Below, in pieces: positions 1 through 6,815 of a DNA stretch of 6,961 nucleotides (within the stretch, counting starts at the first letter, position 1; every line of letters starts with the position of its first letter). The stretch spans positions 503-7,463 of the forward strand of contig JAQTTS010000101.1 in assembly GCA_028710655.1 (NCBI GenBank), written 5' to 3'. The DNA is from Dehalococcoidales bacterium (GTDB taxonomy: Bacteria > Chloroflexota > Dehalococcoidia > Dehalococcoidales > UBA5760). The notes under the pieces were generated by a model. That model searched no databases. It saw only the letters and a program-made list of their open reading frames with translations, and was not told the DNA's origin. The position numbers and the translations under genes are program-made.

Positions 1-2123
1 TCATAATCGTGCCTGGCTGCCGCTTGAATAGCGTAGTGTTCGGGGCAGTAGGTCTGAATGATAACCTTCCCACCTGAAGCGCCCCGTCCGGCTCTTCCCA
101 TCACCTGGGAAAGCAGTTGAAAGGTTCTTTCCCCGGCGCGGAAGTCGGGCAGGTTCAGACTGAGGTCTGCATTAACTATCCCGACCAGTGTGACCAGGGG
201 GAGGTGTAACCCCTTGGCAATCATCTGAGTACCGATCAGGATATCGGCACCGTGGCTGCGGAAGCAGTCCAGTATCTTGTGGTGGGATGCTTTTTCCCTG
301 GTGGTATCACGGTCCCAGCGTAGCAATCTGGCCCGGGGAAAGCTGAGGCTGGCTTCCTGTTCCAGTTTCTCGGTGCCGGCACCCAGGAATTTGATCAGGT
401 GGCTTGAGCACCGGGGACAAATATGGGGGACAGGTTCCCTGTAGTTGCACTGGTGGCAGACCAAAGCATCTTCGCTGAAGTGATAGGTGAGGGTAACCGC
501 ACATCGCCGGCAGCAGAGCACCAGGCCGCAGTTACGGCATTGGACAAAAGTGGACCCTCCCCTCCGGTTAAGGAACAGGATAACCTGCTCCTGACCGGCG
601 ACAGCCTTGGATACATCCCGGGACAGGGAGCGGCTGAAGATACTCCGGTTTCCCGACTTAAGCTCGCTTCTCAGGTCCACTACTTCCGCATCCGGTAGCG
701 GGGAGCCCTGCTGGGGGACAACCCGCTCGGGCATCCGGAGCAGCCGATAGTCCCCTTTTTGGGTTCGGTAGAAGGTCTCGACATCCGGAGTGGCAGTGCC
801 CAGGACAACCACGGCTCCGGTCAACTCAGCCAGCTTTATCGCTACATCACGAGCCCGGTAGCGGGGCGTTGTATCGTGCTGTTTGTAGGTCCACTCGTGC
901 TCTTCATCAATGATGATCAGCCCCAGGTCGGGTTGAGGAGCGAAAATAGCGCTTCGCGAGCCGATAACCACATCGGCCCGTCCGTTTCTTATCTGGTGCC
1001 ATTCGTCAAACTGTTCGCCCAGGGAAAGCCTGCTGTGGAGTACGGCCACCCGGTAAGGAAAACGGGAGACGAAACGTTCTATGGTTTGGGGAGTAAGCGC
1101 AATCTCAGGAACCAGAACAATGCCACGCTTGCCCTGTTTCACCGCCTCGGCAAGGGCTTGCATGTAGACCTCGGTCTTGCCGCTTCCGGTAACCCCGTGG
1201 AGCAGAAAAACATCCCTTAGGGGACGGTTCCCTGTCTTTGTGAGCAGGCTTGCTCTGATGGCTGCCAGAGCTGATTCCTGGTGATTGGTGAGGAGTAGTG
1301 GCTGTGAAAGAGTAGCGTCGTGGTATTGTAAGGCTTCCCGTCTTACTTCAACTTCCTGGAACTCGGCAAGGCCCTTTTCGATTAAGGCCCGGATCGCTGA
1401 ACTCGAGTAGTTACACCCCTTTTTTACTTCAGCGAGGGATACTGGCCGGGACATTCCAGAGAGAAATTCGAGGAGCCGCGCCTGCTGTTCCGCCCTCGTT
1501 TCCTGACGTAGTCGGGTTGCTACCCTGATGGCTTCACCGGGAGTAACTAACAGGTGCAGATGGCGGACCTTTCGTGGTCTAACCTTGACCTTTTCCAGTT
1601 GGTGGCTCCTGGTTAGCAGTCCATGGTTGACCAGTTGGGAGACGATCAGTCTAGCTTTCCGGATGCCCAGCCCTTTTTCTATCTCCCTGGAGTCAATCTT
1701 ACCCTTACTCCGAACTAGATCAAGCAGGTGTTTCTGCTCTTCGGTTAGCTCCGAAGCGGCATAGTCTTTCTCGACGGCTGGCGTGGTGGAGATGGAGGTA
1801 AGTGCTTTGCGCTTAAAGCCCGGTGGCAGCATTAGGGATATTGCCTCGAAGAGGGGAGATAGGTAATACCCGCTTATCCATCGGGCCAGAGATATCTGGG
1901 GTGGGGACAGCAGCGGGGTGTCCTCGATGACGCCGGCTATTTCCCGGGTCTCTGCGACGGCAGGATAATCGGTTAGCTCCAGGACGATGCCCTGAAGCAA
2001 ATTGCTGCCGAAAGGAACCCATACCGCCTGGCCGATCTCGATGTTCAGTTCAGGGGGGATGGTGTAACTGAACGTCCTGCGCTGAGCCGCTGGAGAGTTG
2101 ACACAAACCTCGGCATATCCCAT
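1..2123 (-). CDS. priA: Primosomal protein N' (PriA replication-restart helicase), C-terminus cut by window edge
   Basis: PriA is a 3'-to-5' superfamily 2 DNA helicase that recognises stalled or repaired forks and starts reloading of the replicative helicase. The frame is open from an ATG at 2123 to base 1, giving 707 residues. Family members have roughly 730-830, so the C-terminal part lies outside the window. The N-terminal 300 or so residues match the 3'-end-binding and winged-helix region. Helicase motifs follow in order: Walker A GVTGSGKT (310-317), Walker B DEEH (406-409), GTATP (442-446), LNRRG, GTQMIAKG (631-638) and QVMGRAGR (673-680). Eight zinc-binding cysteines sit between lobes at 529, 532, 538, 541, 556, 559, 569 and 572, with the usual CxxC spacing, plus an extra Cys at 537. 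The start is supported by a GGAG six bases upstream. The gene begins 26 bases after rplS and is probably cotranscribed with it. No frameshift or internal stop was found. Identification is essentially certain. Confidence 0.96.
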   Translation of the reverse strand, partial: MGYAEVCVNSPAAQRRTFSYTIPPELNIEIGQAVWVPFGSNLLQGIVLELTDYPAVAETREIAGVIEDTPLLSPPQISLARWISGYYLSPLFEAISLMLPPGFKRKALTSISTTPAVEKDYAASELTEEQKHLLDLVRSKGKIDSREIEKGLGIRKARLIVSQLVNHGLLTRSHQLEKVKVRPRKVRHLHLLVTPGEAIRVATRLRQETRAEQQARLLEFLSGMSRPVSLAEVKKGCNYSSSAIRALIEKGLAEFQEVEVRREALQYHDATLSQPLLLTNHQESALAAIRASLLTKTGNRPLRDVFLLHGVTGSGKTEVYMQALAEAVKQGKRGIVLVPEIALTPQTIERFVSRFPYRVAVLHSRLSLGEQFDEWHQIRNGRADVVIGSRSAIFAPQPDLGLIIIDEEHEWTYKQHDTTPRYRARDVAIKLAELTGAVVVLGTATPDVETFYRTQKGDYRLLRMPERVVPQQGSPLPDAEVVDLRSELKSGNRSIFSRSLSRDVSKAVAGQEQVILFLNRRGGSTFVQCRNCGLVLCCRRCAVTLTYHFSEDALVCHQCNYREPVPHICPRCSSHLIKFLGAGTEKLEQEASLSFPRARLLRWDRDTTREKASHHKILDCFRSHGADILIGTQMIAKGLHLPLVTLVGIVNADLSLNLPDFRAGERTFQLLSQVMGRAGRGASGGKVIIQTYCPEHYAIQAAARHDY

Positions 2124-2149
2124 CCCTTGCTCCGGTGATCTGGCTCGGG

Positions 2150-2518
2150 TTAGCTCTCTTCCTGATTCTGCTCTTTGTCTGCTCGCTTCCCCTTGATACG
2201 GGCCGCCTTACCGCTACGTCCTCGCAGGTAATAGAGCTTGGCCCGGCGTACCTTTCCGTGTTGTACCACTGCTACTTTATCCACAAGAGGTGACTGAAAC
2301 AGGAAGGTACGCTCGACGCCGATGCCATGGCTGACACGCCTTACCGTGAAGCTTCCGCCATCGGTGCTATGCCGAATCCTGATTACTACTCCCTGGAATA
2401 CCTGGATGCGTTCCTTATCTCCTTCGATGACCTTCGTGCTGACCTTTACCGTATCGCCCGAGGTTAACGTCGGAATGTTGGGATTTGCTTTAACATCGAT
2501 TAGTTCAGCAATATTCAT
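2150..2518 (-). CDS. rplS: 50S ribosomal protein L19
   Basis: L19 is a protein of the large ribosomal subunit that sits at the interface with the small subunit. The 122-residue product is the usual size (about 115-125) and looks complete. The N-terminus MNIAELI, the central run around [10 protein letters not shown] and [18 protein letters not shown] (residues about 42-73) and the basic end around [13 protein letters not shown] are all typical of L19. The last dozen or so residues are a charged, low-complexity tail. An ATG start is preceded by GAGG nine bases upstream. The gene lies 58 bases after trmD and 26 before priA on the same strand. The trmD-rplS pair is a very widespread order, but the usual upstream partners rpsP and rimM are replaced here by a molybdopterin-type gene. 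Confidence 0.97.
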   Translation of the reverse strand: MNIAELIDVKANPNIPTLTSGDTVKVSTKVIEGDKERIQVFQGVVIRIRHSTDGGSFTVRRVSHGIGVERTFLFQSPLVDKVAVVQHGKVRRAKLYYLRGRSGKAARIKGKRADKEQNQEES

Positions 2519-2576
2519 TTCTTAAGACCTCTCGTGCTTTTTAGTTTTTCCTTACGGTTTATATCTTCTTAGGTAA

Positions 2577-3326
2577 CTATGATTCCTTCATCTTTTCTAC
2601 AAGGGCTCTCTCCTCTACTCTCAGGTTGGCTTTGTCCAGCAGGTCCGGACGGCGTTCCAGAGTGCGTAGAATAGCCTGTTGACGTCTCCAGCGGGCTATC
2701 TGGCCGTGGTTTCCCGACAGCAGGACCTGGGGTACCGGCCAGTCCCGGTATATTTCGGGCCGGGTATATTGCGGGTATTCCAGCAGTCCGGTAGAATGGG
2801 AGTCATCACGGGCAGAGTCTTCCGAGCCGAGCACCCCTGGCAACAGCCTGACCACGGTGTCTGTCACTACCATCGCTGCCAGTTCGCCGCCGCTGAGCAC
2901 ATAGTCGCCGATACTGATCTCCTCGGTAACCAGGTGTTCCCGTATCCGCTCGTCAATTCCCTCGTAGTGTCCGCAGATGAGAATCAGATGACTGTGCCCC
3001 GATAGCTCTTCCGCGATTTTCTGGTGGAAAAGGCGTCCCTGCGGTGTAAGCAGGATAACCGGTAGCTCCCCGCTGCCGTCTGAATCAGGGTATATCTCTG
3101 ATTTAATTGACTCTACCGCTTCAAAAACGGGTTCGGCCTTAATTACCATGCCGATTCCTCCCCCATAGGCATAGTCATCAACGGTGCGGTGTTTATCGTG
3201 AGTATAGTCCCGGATGTTGTGGATATTTACCGTGACCAGCTTTTTATCAACCGCCCGTTGGAAGATACTCTCGCTAAAGGGTCCCTGGAACATCCCGGGA
3301 AACAGGGTCAAGATATCAATTCGCAC
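2577..3326 (-). CDS. trmD: tRNA (guanine-N1)-methyltransferase TrmD
   Basis: TrmD uses S-adenosylmethionine to make m1G at position 37 of tRNAs that have G36, which prevents +1 frameshifting. The 249-residue protein is full length (E. coli has 255). It opens with [13 protein letters not shown]. It has the YGGGIGM loop (54-60) and the two trefoil-knot segments that hold the cofactor, [11 protein letters not shown] (118-128) and [12 protein letters not shown] (138-149). It also has the C-terminal tRNA-binding part with YTRPE and LLSGNH. The catalytic pair known from E. coli (Arg154, Asp169) corresponds to Arg160 and Asp175, with the same 15-residue separation. The start is GTG (bases 3324-3326). 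A GAGG nine bases upstream lies inside the end of the preceding gene, whose stop is only four bases away, so the two are probably translationally coupled. Confidence 0.97.
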   Translation of the reverse strand: MRIDILTLFPGMFQGPFSESIFQRAVDKKLVTVNIHNIRDYTHDKHRTVDDYAYGGGIGMVIKAEPVFEAVESIKSEIYPDSDGSGELPVILLTPQGRLFHQKIAEELSGHSHLILICGHYEGIDERIREHLVTEEISIGDYVLSGGELAAMVVTDTVVRLLPGVLGSEDSARDDSHSTGLLEYPQYTRPEIYRDWPVPQVLLSGNHGQIARWRRQQAILRTLERRPDLLDKANLRVEERALVEKMKES

Positions 3327-3330
3327 TTGC

Positions 3331-3834
3331 TTAAGCCTCGCTGTCCGGAGCTTTGTGCTCAGTTACCTCACCCTTGATAATCTCTATGGCGTGAGGAATA
3401 ACCGGTATTATTATCCCGAGGCATTCCCTGACTGCCTTGGGGCTGCCGGGCAGGTTAATAATGAGGCATCTTCCTCTAACGCCGGACGCAGCTCTGCTTA
3501 ATATAGCCGCTGGTGTTACCTTGAATGTTTTGGCTCTCATTGCTTCGGTGATGCCGGGGATAACCTTGTCTACCACGGAGAGGGTTGCTTCCGGAGTGAC
3601 ATCGCGCTGTGCCAGTCCGGTGCCGCCGGTAGTCAGGATAATGTCGACGCTGCCTTCATCCGCCCACTCGATAAGCTTGCCGGCAATCACATCCGCCTCA
3701 TCGGGAACAATATCGTACTTGACGAAGTTATAGCCCTGTGACGAAAGGCTGTCCTTGACTACCTGGCTGCTCTTATCCTGACGCTGGCCGTGCCAGCCTT
3801 TATCACTAACGGTAATAATCCCTGTATTGATCAT
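3331..3834 (-). CDS. MogA/MoaB-family molybdopterin-binding protein (probable molybdopterin adenylyltransferase)
   Basis: Proteins of this family bind molybdopterin. The MogA branch adenylates it with ATP before molybdenum insertion. From ATG 3834 the product is 167 residues, the usual single-domain size. It shows the N-terminal strand [10 protein letters not shown] (4-13), the TTGGTG loop (68-73) followed by [10 protein letters not shown] (75-84), and NLPGSPKAV (127-135). The two acidic residues important in E. coli MogA (Asp49, Asp82) appear as Asp45 and Asp78, so the site looks intact. The RDVTPEAT stretch is close to MogA, but MoaB proteins are very similar, so I give no symbol. An in-frame GTG at 3852 would add six residues. 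I prefer the ATG because the family starts here and a candidate -10 box overlaps the region just upstream of the GTG. It is the first gene of the leftward block, four bases from trmD. No other molybdenum cofactor gene is in view. Confidence 0.9.
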   Translation of the reverse strand: MINTGIITVSDKGWHGQRQDKSSQVVKDSLSSQGYNFVKYDIVPDEADVIAGKLIEWADEGSVDIILTTGGTGLAQRDVTPEATLSVVDKVIPGITEAMRAKTFKVTPAAILSRAASGVRGRCLIINLPGSPKAVRECLGIIIPVIPHAIEIIKGEVTEHKAPDSEA

Positions 3835-3855
3835 AATACTGTTCCGAAGCACTTC

Positions 3856-3883
3856 ATTTTACCACATCCAGGTCAGATAACAA
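3856..3883 (-). promoter_or_regulatory. Candidate sigma70-type promoter for the leftward operon
   Basis: Reading the minus strand, TTGTTA (3878-3883) and TAAAAT (3856-3861) are separated by 16 bases. Transcription would begin near 3849, about 15 bases before the preferred ATG at 3834 and downstream of the alternative GTG at 3852. The boxes are only moderate matches in an AT-rich stretch, so this is a candidate, not a demonstrated site. Confidence 0.4.
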
Positions 3884-3918
3884 AAATCAACTTTTTATGG
3901 AATTTAGCAAAGGGGGTA

Positions 3919-3949
3919 TTGACAAGAACAAATTCCTGTGTTATATAAT
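3919..3949 (+). promoter_or_regulatory. Strong sigma70-type promoter for mraZ and the division genes
   Basis: A perfect -35 box TTGACA (3919-3924) is followed after 17 bases by TATATA (3942-3947), which carries an extended -10 TGT just upstream (3939-3941). A perfect TATAAT also overlaps at 3944-3949, but with a 19-base spacer. Either reading puts the start of transcription near 3954-3957, roughly 30 bases ahead of the mraZ start codon. It is the best promoter match I could see in the window and the only obvious one for mraZ-rsmH-ftsA-ftsZ. Confidence 0.75.
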
Positions 3950-3987
3950 GGTAAATTGTGGTAGAGAATGGTGGATTAGGGGAGAAA
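3948..3987 (+). promoter_or_regulatory. Tandem TGG-type direct repeats, likely MraZ operator
   Basis: Three TGGT cores occur exactly ten bases apart: TGGTA at 3949-3953, TGGTA at 3959-3963 and TGGTG at 3969-3973. A fourth, weaker G-rich unit (GGGG at 3979-3982) is in the same phase. Each core is preceded by A or G and followed by purines. E. coli MraZ is known to bind TGGGN direct repeats spaced by five bases, which is also a ten-base period, ahead of its own gene. By analogy, this array is inferred to be the autoregulatory operator. It starts at the 3' end of the -10 box, spans the likely transcription start and reaches the Shine-Dalgarno sequence, so a bound protein would block transcription. 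The fourth unit may simply be the ribosome binding site. Confidence 0.65.
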
Positions 3988-4415
3988 TGTTTTTCGGAGA
4001 GTTTGAGTATAGGATCGATGAGAAGGGTAGGATACCTATCCCGCCCAAGTTCCGTAGGGAGCTGAGAGAGGGACTGGTACTGACTCCGGGCTTAGAGAAG
4101 TGCGTCGTTGCCTACCCTGTATCGGAATGGAAAAAACTGGCTGGGACTCTTACTACCGGTTCAATTACCCCCAGTAAATTAAGGAAGTTGAATCGTGCTA
4201 TTTTTGCCACTGCCTTCAGCACTAACGTTGACGGGCAGGGCAGGATAGCTTTACCCCATCCGCTGCGGGAACACGCTGCTATTGCCGGTGAGGCAGTGAT
4301 CACCGGGGCTAACAATTATTTTGAGTTGTGGAATAAAGAGCGGTGGGAAGAAGAGAAGACTATCAGTCAGGAGCAGGCCTGGCAGATTATAGAAAGTCTG
4401 GAGAAACGCTGTTGA
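3987..4415 (+). CDS. mraZ: Transcriptional regulator MraZ
   Basis: MraZ is a ring-forming DNA-binding protein with two AbrB-like (SpoVT-AbrB) domains that regulates the division and cell-wall cluster, including its own promoter. From ATG 3987 the product is 142 residues, the standard size. Each half carries the domain signature: [13 protein letters not shown] (11-23) and [15 protein letters not shown] (82-96). The frame stays open upstream to 3897, but that extension would run through the -35 and -10 boxes. MFFGEFEY is the conserved family start and is preceded by AGGGGAG (3978-3984), although the spacing is short (2-4 bases). It is the first gene of the rightward block. Its stop overlaps a possible TTG start of rsmH (TTGA, 4412-4415). 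The repeats just upstream support autoregulation. Confidence 0.96.
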   Translation: MFFGEFEYRIDEKGRIPIPPKFRRELREGLVLTPGLEKCVVAYPVSEWKKLAGTLTTGSITPSKLRKLNRAIFATAFSTNVDGQGRIALPHPLREHAAIAGEAVITGANNYFELWNKERWEEEKTISQEQAWQIIESLEKRC

Positions 4416-4423
4416 ATTTGAAT

Positions 4424-5467
4424 ATGTCGACACCTACCCATACTCCGGTCCTGCTTGATGAGGTCGTTAGTGCACTGGCGGTTCAGCCTGGGGGGCGTTA
4501 TGTGGACTGTACTCTGGGAGGTGGCGGGCATGCCGCTGCTATCCTGGAACGAAGTGCACCCGGTGGACAGCTTTTGGGTATTGATGCCGACCCTGTAGCG
4601 ATCAAGGTGGCTGGTGGCAAACTCGCGGCCCATCGTGATTCAATCCTCTTGATTAATGCTAACTTCGCAAAATTGCAGGCTATCTGCCTTGAGTATGATT
4701 TCCAGCCGGTGCACGGTATCCTGTTTGACCTCGGGGTTTCTTCACTTCAGCTTGATGGTGCGGACCGTGGTTTTAGTTTCCAGCATGATGCACCTCTGGA
4801 CATGCGTTTCAGTCCCGATCAGGAGGTGACCGTCGACGATATTGTTAACCGGTACTCCGAGGCTGAGATTGCCCGTATCATCAGGAACTATGGTGAGGAA
4901 GGTTATAGCCATCGCATAGCCCGTCGTATCGTGAAAGAGCGTCCTGTAAGGACTACCTTAGAGCTTGCCCGGATGATAGAGCAGGCTGTCGGCGGCCGGA
5001 AGGGCAAAATTCACCCGGCTACCAAGACCTTTCAGGCACTACGTATAGCTGTTAACCATGAACTTGAGAATCTTGAGTCGGCGCTAAGACAGGCGGTTGA
5101 CCTTCTTGGCTATGGCGGCCGGTTGGTCGTCATCAGCTATCACTCTCTTGAGGATCGTATTGTTAAACAGTTTATGCAGAGGGAGGCAAGGGGCTGTATT
5201 TGTCCGCCCAGTATACCTGCCTGCGTTTGCGGACATACTGCCCGTCTGAGGGTATTGAACAAGAAGGTTATTACTCCTTCCCTCCGGGAAGTTCAGCTTA
5301 ATCCACGTAGCCGCAGCGCCAGGCTGAGGGCTGCCGAGTGTATTACGGTTGGTGGTGAATACCGTGAGGTTTCGGAAAGGTTGTGCTGGCTGGTCGAGGA
5401 TAATGCTAACGGATGGAGGAGGCCGGCGTTACTGGCAAAGCTGCGAATGACATATCTGGCATCTTAA
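4424..5467 (+). CDS. rsmH: 16S rRNA (cytosine-1402-N4)-methyltransferase RsmH
   Basis: RsmH (formerly MraW) methylates N4 of C1402 in 16S rRNA, in the decoding centre, using S-adenosylmethionine. From ATG 4424 it has 347 residues. Visible motifs are HTPVLLDEV (6-14), the cofactor loop [10 protein letters not shown] (28-37), GIDADP (52-57), [11 protein letters not shown] (101-111) with [14 protein letters not shown] (116-129), [12 protein letters not shown] (203-214), [10 protein letters not shown] (236-245), a cysteine pair region CIC...CVCG (258-270) common in the family, and the usual terminal signature [13 protein letters not shown] (293-305). Most family members end soon after this. Here about 42 more residues follow. 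An in-frame TTG at 4412 (351 residues) overlaps the mraZ stop and has GGAG eight bases upstream, whereas the ATG has no clear ribosome binding site. The ATG is kept because it lies nearer the conserved start, but the TTG is a serious alternative. Confidence 0.95.
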   Translation: MSTPTHTPVLLDEVVSALAVQPGGRYVDCTLGGGGHAAAILERSAPGGQLLGIDADPVAIKVAGGKLAAHRDSILLINANFAKLQAICLEYDFQPVHGILFDLGVSSLQLDGADRGFSFQHDAPLDMRFSPDQEVTVDDIVNRYSEAEIARIIRNYGEEGYSHRIARRIVKERPVRTTLELARMIEQAVGGRKGKIHPATKTFQALRIAVNHELENLESALRQAVDLLGYGGRLVVISYHSLEDRIVKQFMQREARGCICPPSIPACVCGHTARLRVLNKKVITPSLREVQLNPRSRSARLRAAECITVGGEYREVSERLCWLVEDNANGWRRPALLAKLRMTYLAS

Positions 5468-5564
5468 GCCGCATATGATACTCTACCGCCGCGCTAAGGG
5501 GGACGGACAATGTGAAAATGATAATTAATAGCAGCAATAAAAAAGCAAAAAAGGGGGGTGACAG

Positions 5565-6773
5565 ATGAAAAAGAAGGCTACATTAACCTCAATTGATGTT
5601 GGTACTACTAAGGTATGCACCATTATCTCTGAAGTTGACCCAGGGGGTGGTATCCGGGTTGTCGGAGTGGGTATTACTCCATCTAAGGGGTTGCATAAGG
5701 GACTGGTAGTTAACATCAATGAGGCCAGAGAGTCGATTCGTGAGTCGGTGAGAAAAGCGGAACAGTCCAGCGGTTACAAGGTTGAATCAGCCTATATCGG
5801 AGTAACGGGACGTCATGTTACTTCGGTGAATAATCGGGGAGTGGTGGCGATTACCCGTAACGATCGCCTGGTGCGCCGGGATGATCTGAAAAGGGTGCTT
5901 GCGCAGTCTCAGAATATTAAGGTACCCAGTGAGAGAAGGCTACTCCACGTTATTCCCCGGGGTTACGCCGTTGACGGACAGGTAGGTATTAAGAACCCGG
6001 TGGGTATGCATGGCTTCCGGCTGGATGTGGAAACCCATATTATTACTGCTGCCGTAACCTCCGTCCAGAATCTGGTGAAGTGTATTCGTGGTATTGGCAT
6101 AGAAATCGATGACCTGATTCTGGAGCCATTAGCCAGTAGCGAAGCTATCCTGACCGAGGATGAAAAACAGGTGGGCGTCATACTGGCTGATATCGGCGGC
6201 GGAACCACTGATATCGCTGTCTTCAAGGATGGTAGTATTTGGCATACTGCTATCCTGCCGGTGGCGGGTTATCAGCTTACCAGAGATGTTGCTATTGGCC
6301 TGGGGTTGCCGTTTGATGTGGCTGAGGAAATGAAGAAGCGCTATGGTAGTGTTATGCCGGTATATGAAGCTCAGTCCGAGACTACCAGTGCCATATCGGC
6401 TGATGGACACGGGGTTTCTTATCAGGACCTCTGCGATATCGTCAGAGCCCGGGTTGAGGAAATCATGCGGCTTATCCTGCTCGAGATGCCGCGCTCGGAT
6501 TATGAGTCGCTGGTTCCTGCCGGGCTGGTCCTTACCGGTGGCAGTTCCAACCTTTCCGGCATCGAAGTGCTGGGGCGCGATATACTGCGACTCCCGGTAA
6601 GGGTTGGCGTACCTATGGGTATGACCGGTATTACCGATGTCCTGCGTGATCCGGCTCATGCTACCAGCGTTGGCTTGTTGCTCTGGGGAGCGAAGCACGA
6701 AGGCAGGCAGATATGGAAAGCACAGGGTCCCTTCCGGCGGTTTGTCTCCCGAATAAGAAACCTGTTCCGTTAA
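5565..6773 (+). CDS. ftsA: Cell division protein FtsA
   Basis: FtsA is an actin-fold ATPase that polymerises on the inner face of the membrane, anchors FtsZ filaments there and recruits later division proteins. The 402-residue product is near normal length (E. coli has 420). It has the first phosphate loop IDVGTTKVCTII (10-21), the inserted 1C domain starting near GVTGRHVTSVNNRG (79-92), the second phosphate motif DIGGGTTDIAVF (209-220) and the adenosine motif LTGGSSNLSG (323-332). The last 14 residues (FRRFVSRIRNLFR region, 390-402) alternate basic and bulky hydrophobic residues and fit the amphipathic membrane-targeting helix. The ATG is preceded by an unusual run of six G (5553-5558). It follows rsmH after 97 bases, the longest gap in this block. 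ftsZ comes 42 bases later, the classical ftsA-ftsZ pairing. Confidence 0.97.
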   Translation: MKKKATLTSIDVGTTKVCTIISEVDPGGGIRVVGVGITPSKGLHKGLVVNINEARESIRESVRKAEQSSGYKVESAYIGVTGRHVTSVNNRGVVAITRNDRLVRRDDLKRVLAQSQNIKVPSERRLLHVIPRGYAVDGQVGIKNPVGMHGFRLDVETHIITAAVTSVQNLVKCIRGIGIEIDDLILEPLASSEAILTEDEKQVGVILADIGGGTTDIAVFKDGSIWHTAILPVAGYQLTRDVAIGLGLPFDVAEEMKKRYGSVMPVYEAQSETTSAISADGHGVSYQDLCDIVRARVEEIMRLILLEMPRSDYESLVPAGLVLTGGSSNLSGIEVLGRDILRLPVRVGVPMGMTGITDVLRDPAHATSVGLLLWGAKHEGRQIWKAQGPFRRFVSRIRNLFR

Positions 6774-6802
6774 ATAGACGACAAAGAAAATTAATGGTAT
6801 TG

Positions 6803-6815
6803 AAAGGAGGAGGAG
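6803..6815 (+). promoter_or_regulatory. ftsZ: Near-perfect Shine-Dalgarno site of ftsZ
   Basis: AAAGGAGG (6803-6810) followed directly by AGGAG (6811-6815) lies just ahead of the ATG at 6816. It is the strongest ribosome binding site in the window. This fits the need for FtsZ to be made in excess over FtsA from a shared message. Confidence 0.8.

Noticed and set aside
423..1220. Two plus-strand open frames of 91 and 153 codons in the first kilobase
   Set aside because: Both are antisense to priA, whose helicase motifs and zinc cysteines are intact over the same bases.
2679..3005. Plus-strand open frame of 108 codons
   Set aside because: It is antisense to the conserved knot region of trmD and resembles no family.
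3835..3852. GTG start six codons upstream for the MogA/MoaB-like gene
   Set aside because: The ATG at 3834 matches the family start, and the best leftward promoter candidate would start transcription near 3849, inside this extension.
3897..3986. Upstream extension of mraZ by 30 codons
   Set aside because: It would translate the -35 and -10 boxes, and the family-conserved start MFFGEFEY is at 3987.
5447..5479. Possible internal promoter before ftsA (ATGACA and TATGAT)
   Set aside because: The spacer is 21 bases, too long for a sigma70 promoter, and no better pair is visible in the 97-base gap.
5475..5528. 17-codon open frame between rsmH and ftsA
   Set aside because: It has no convincing ribosome binding site and no recognisable sequence, and it is too short to support without conservation. 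It also shows no FtsL-like hydrophobic segment.
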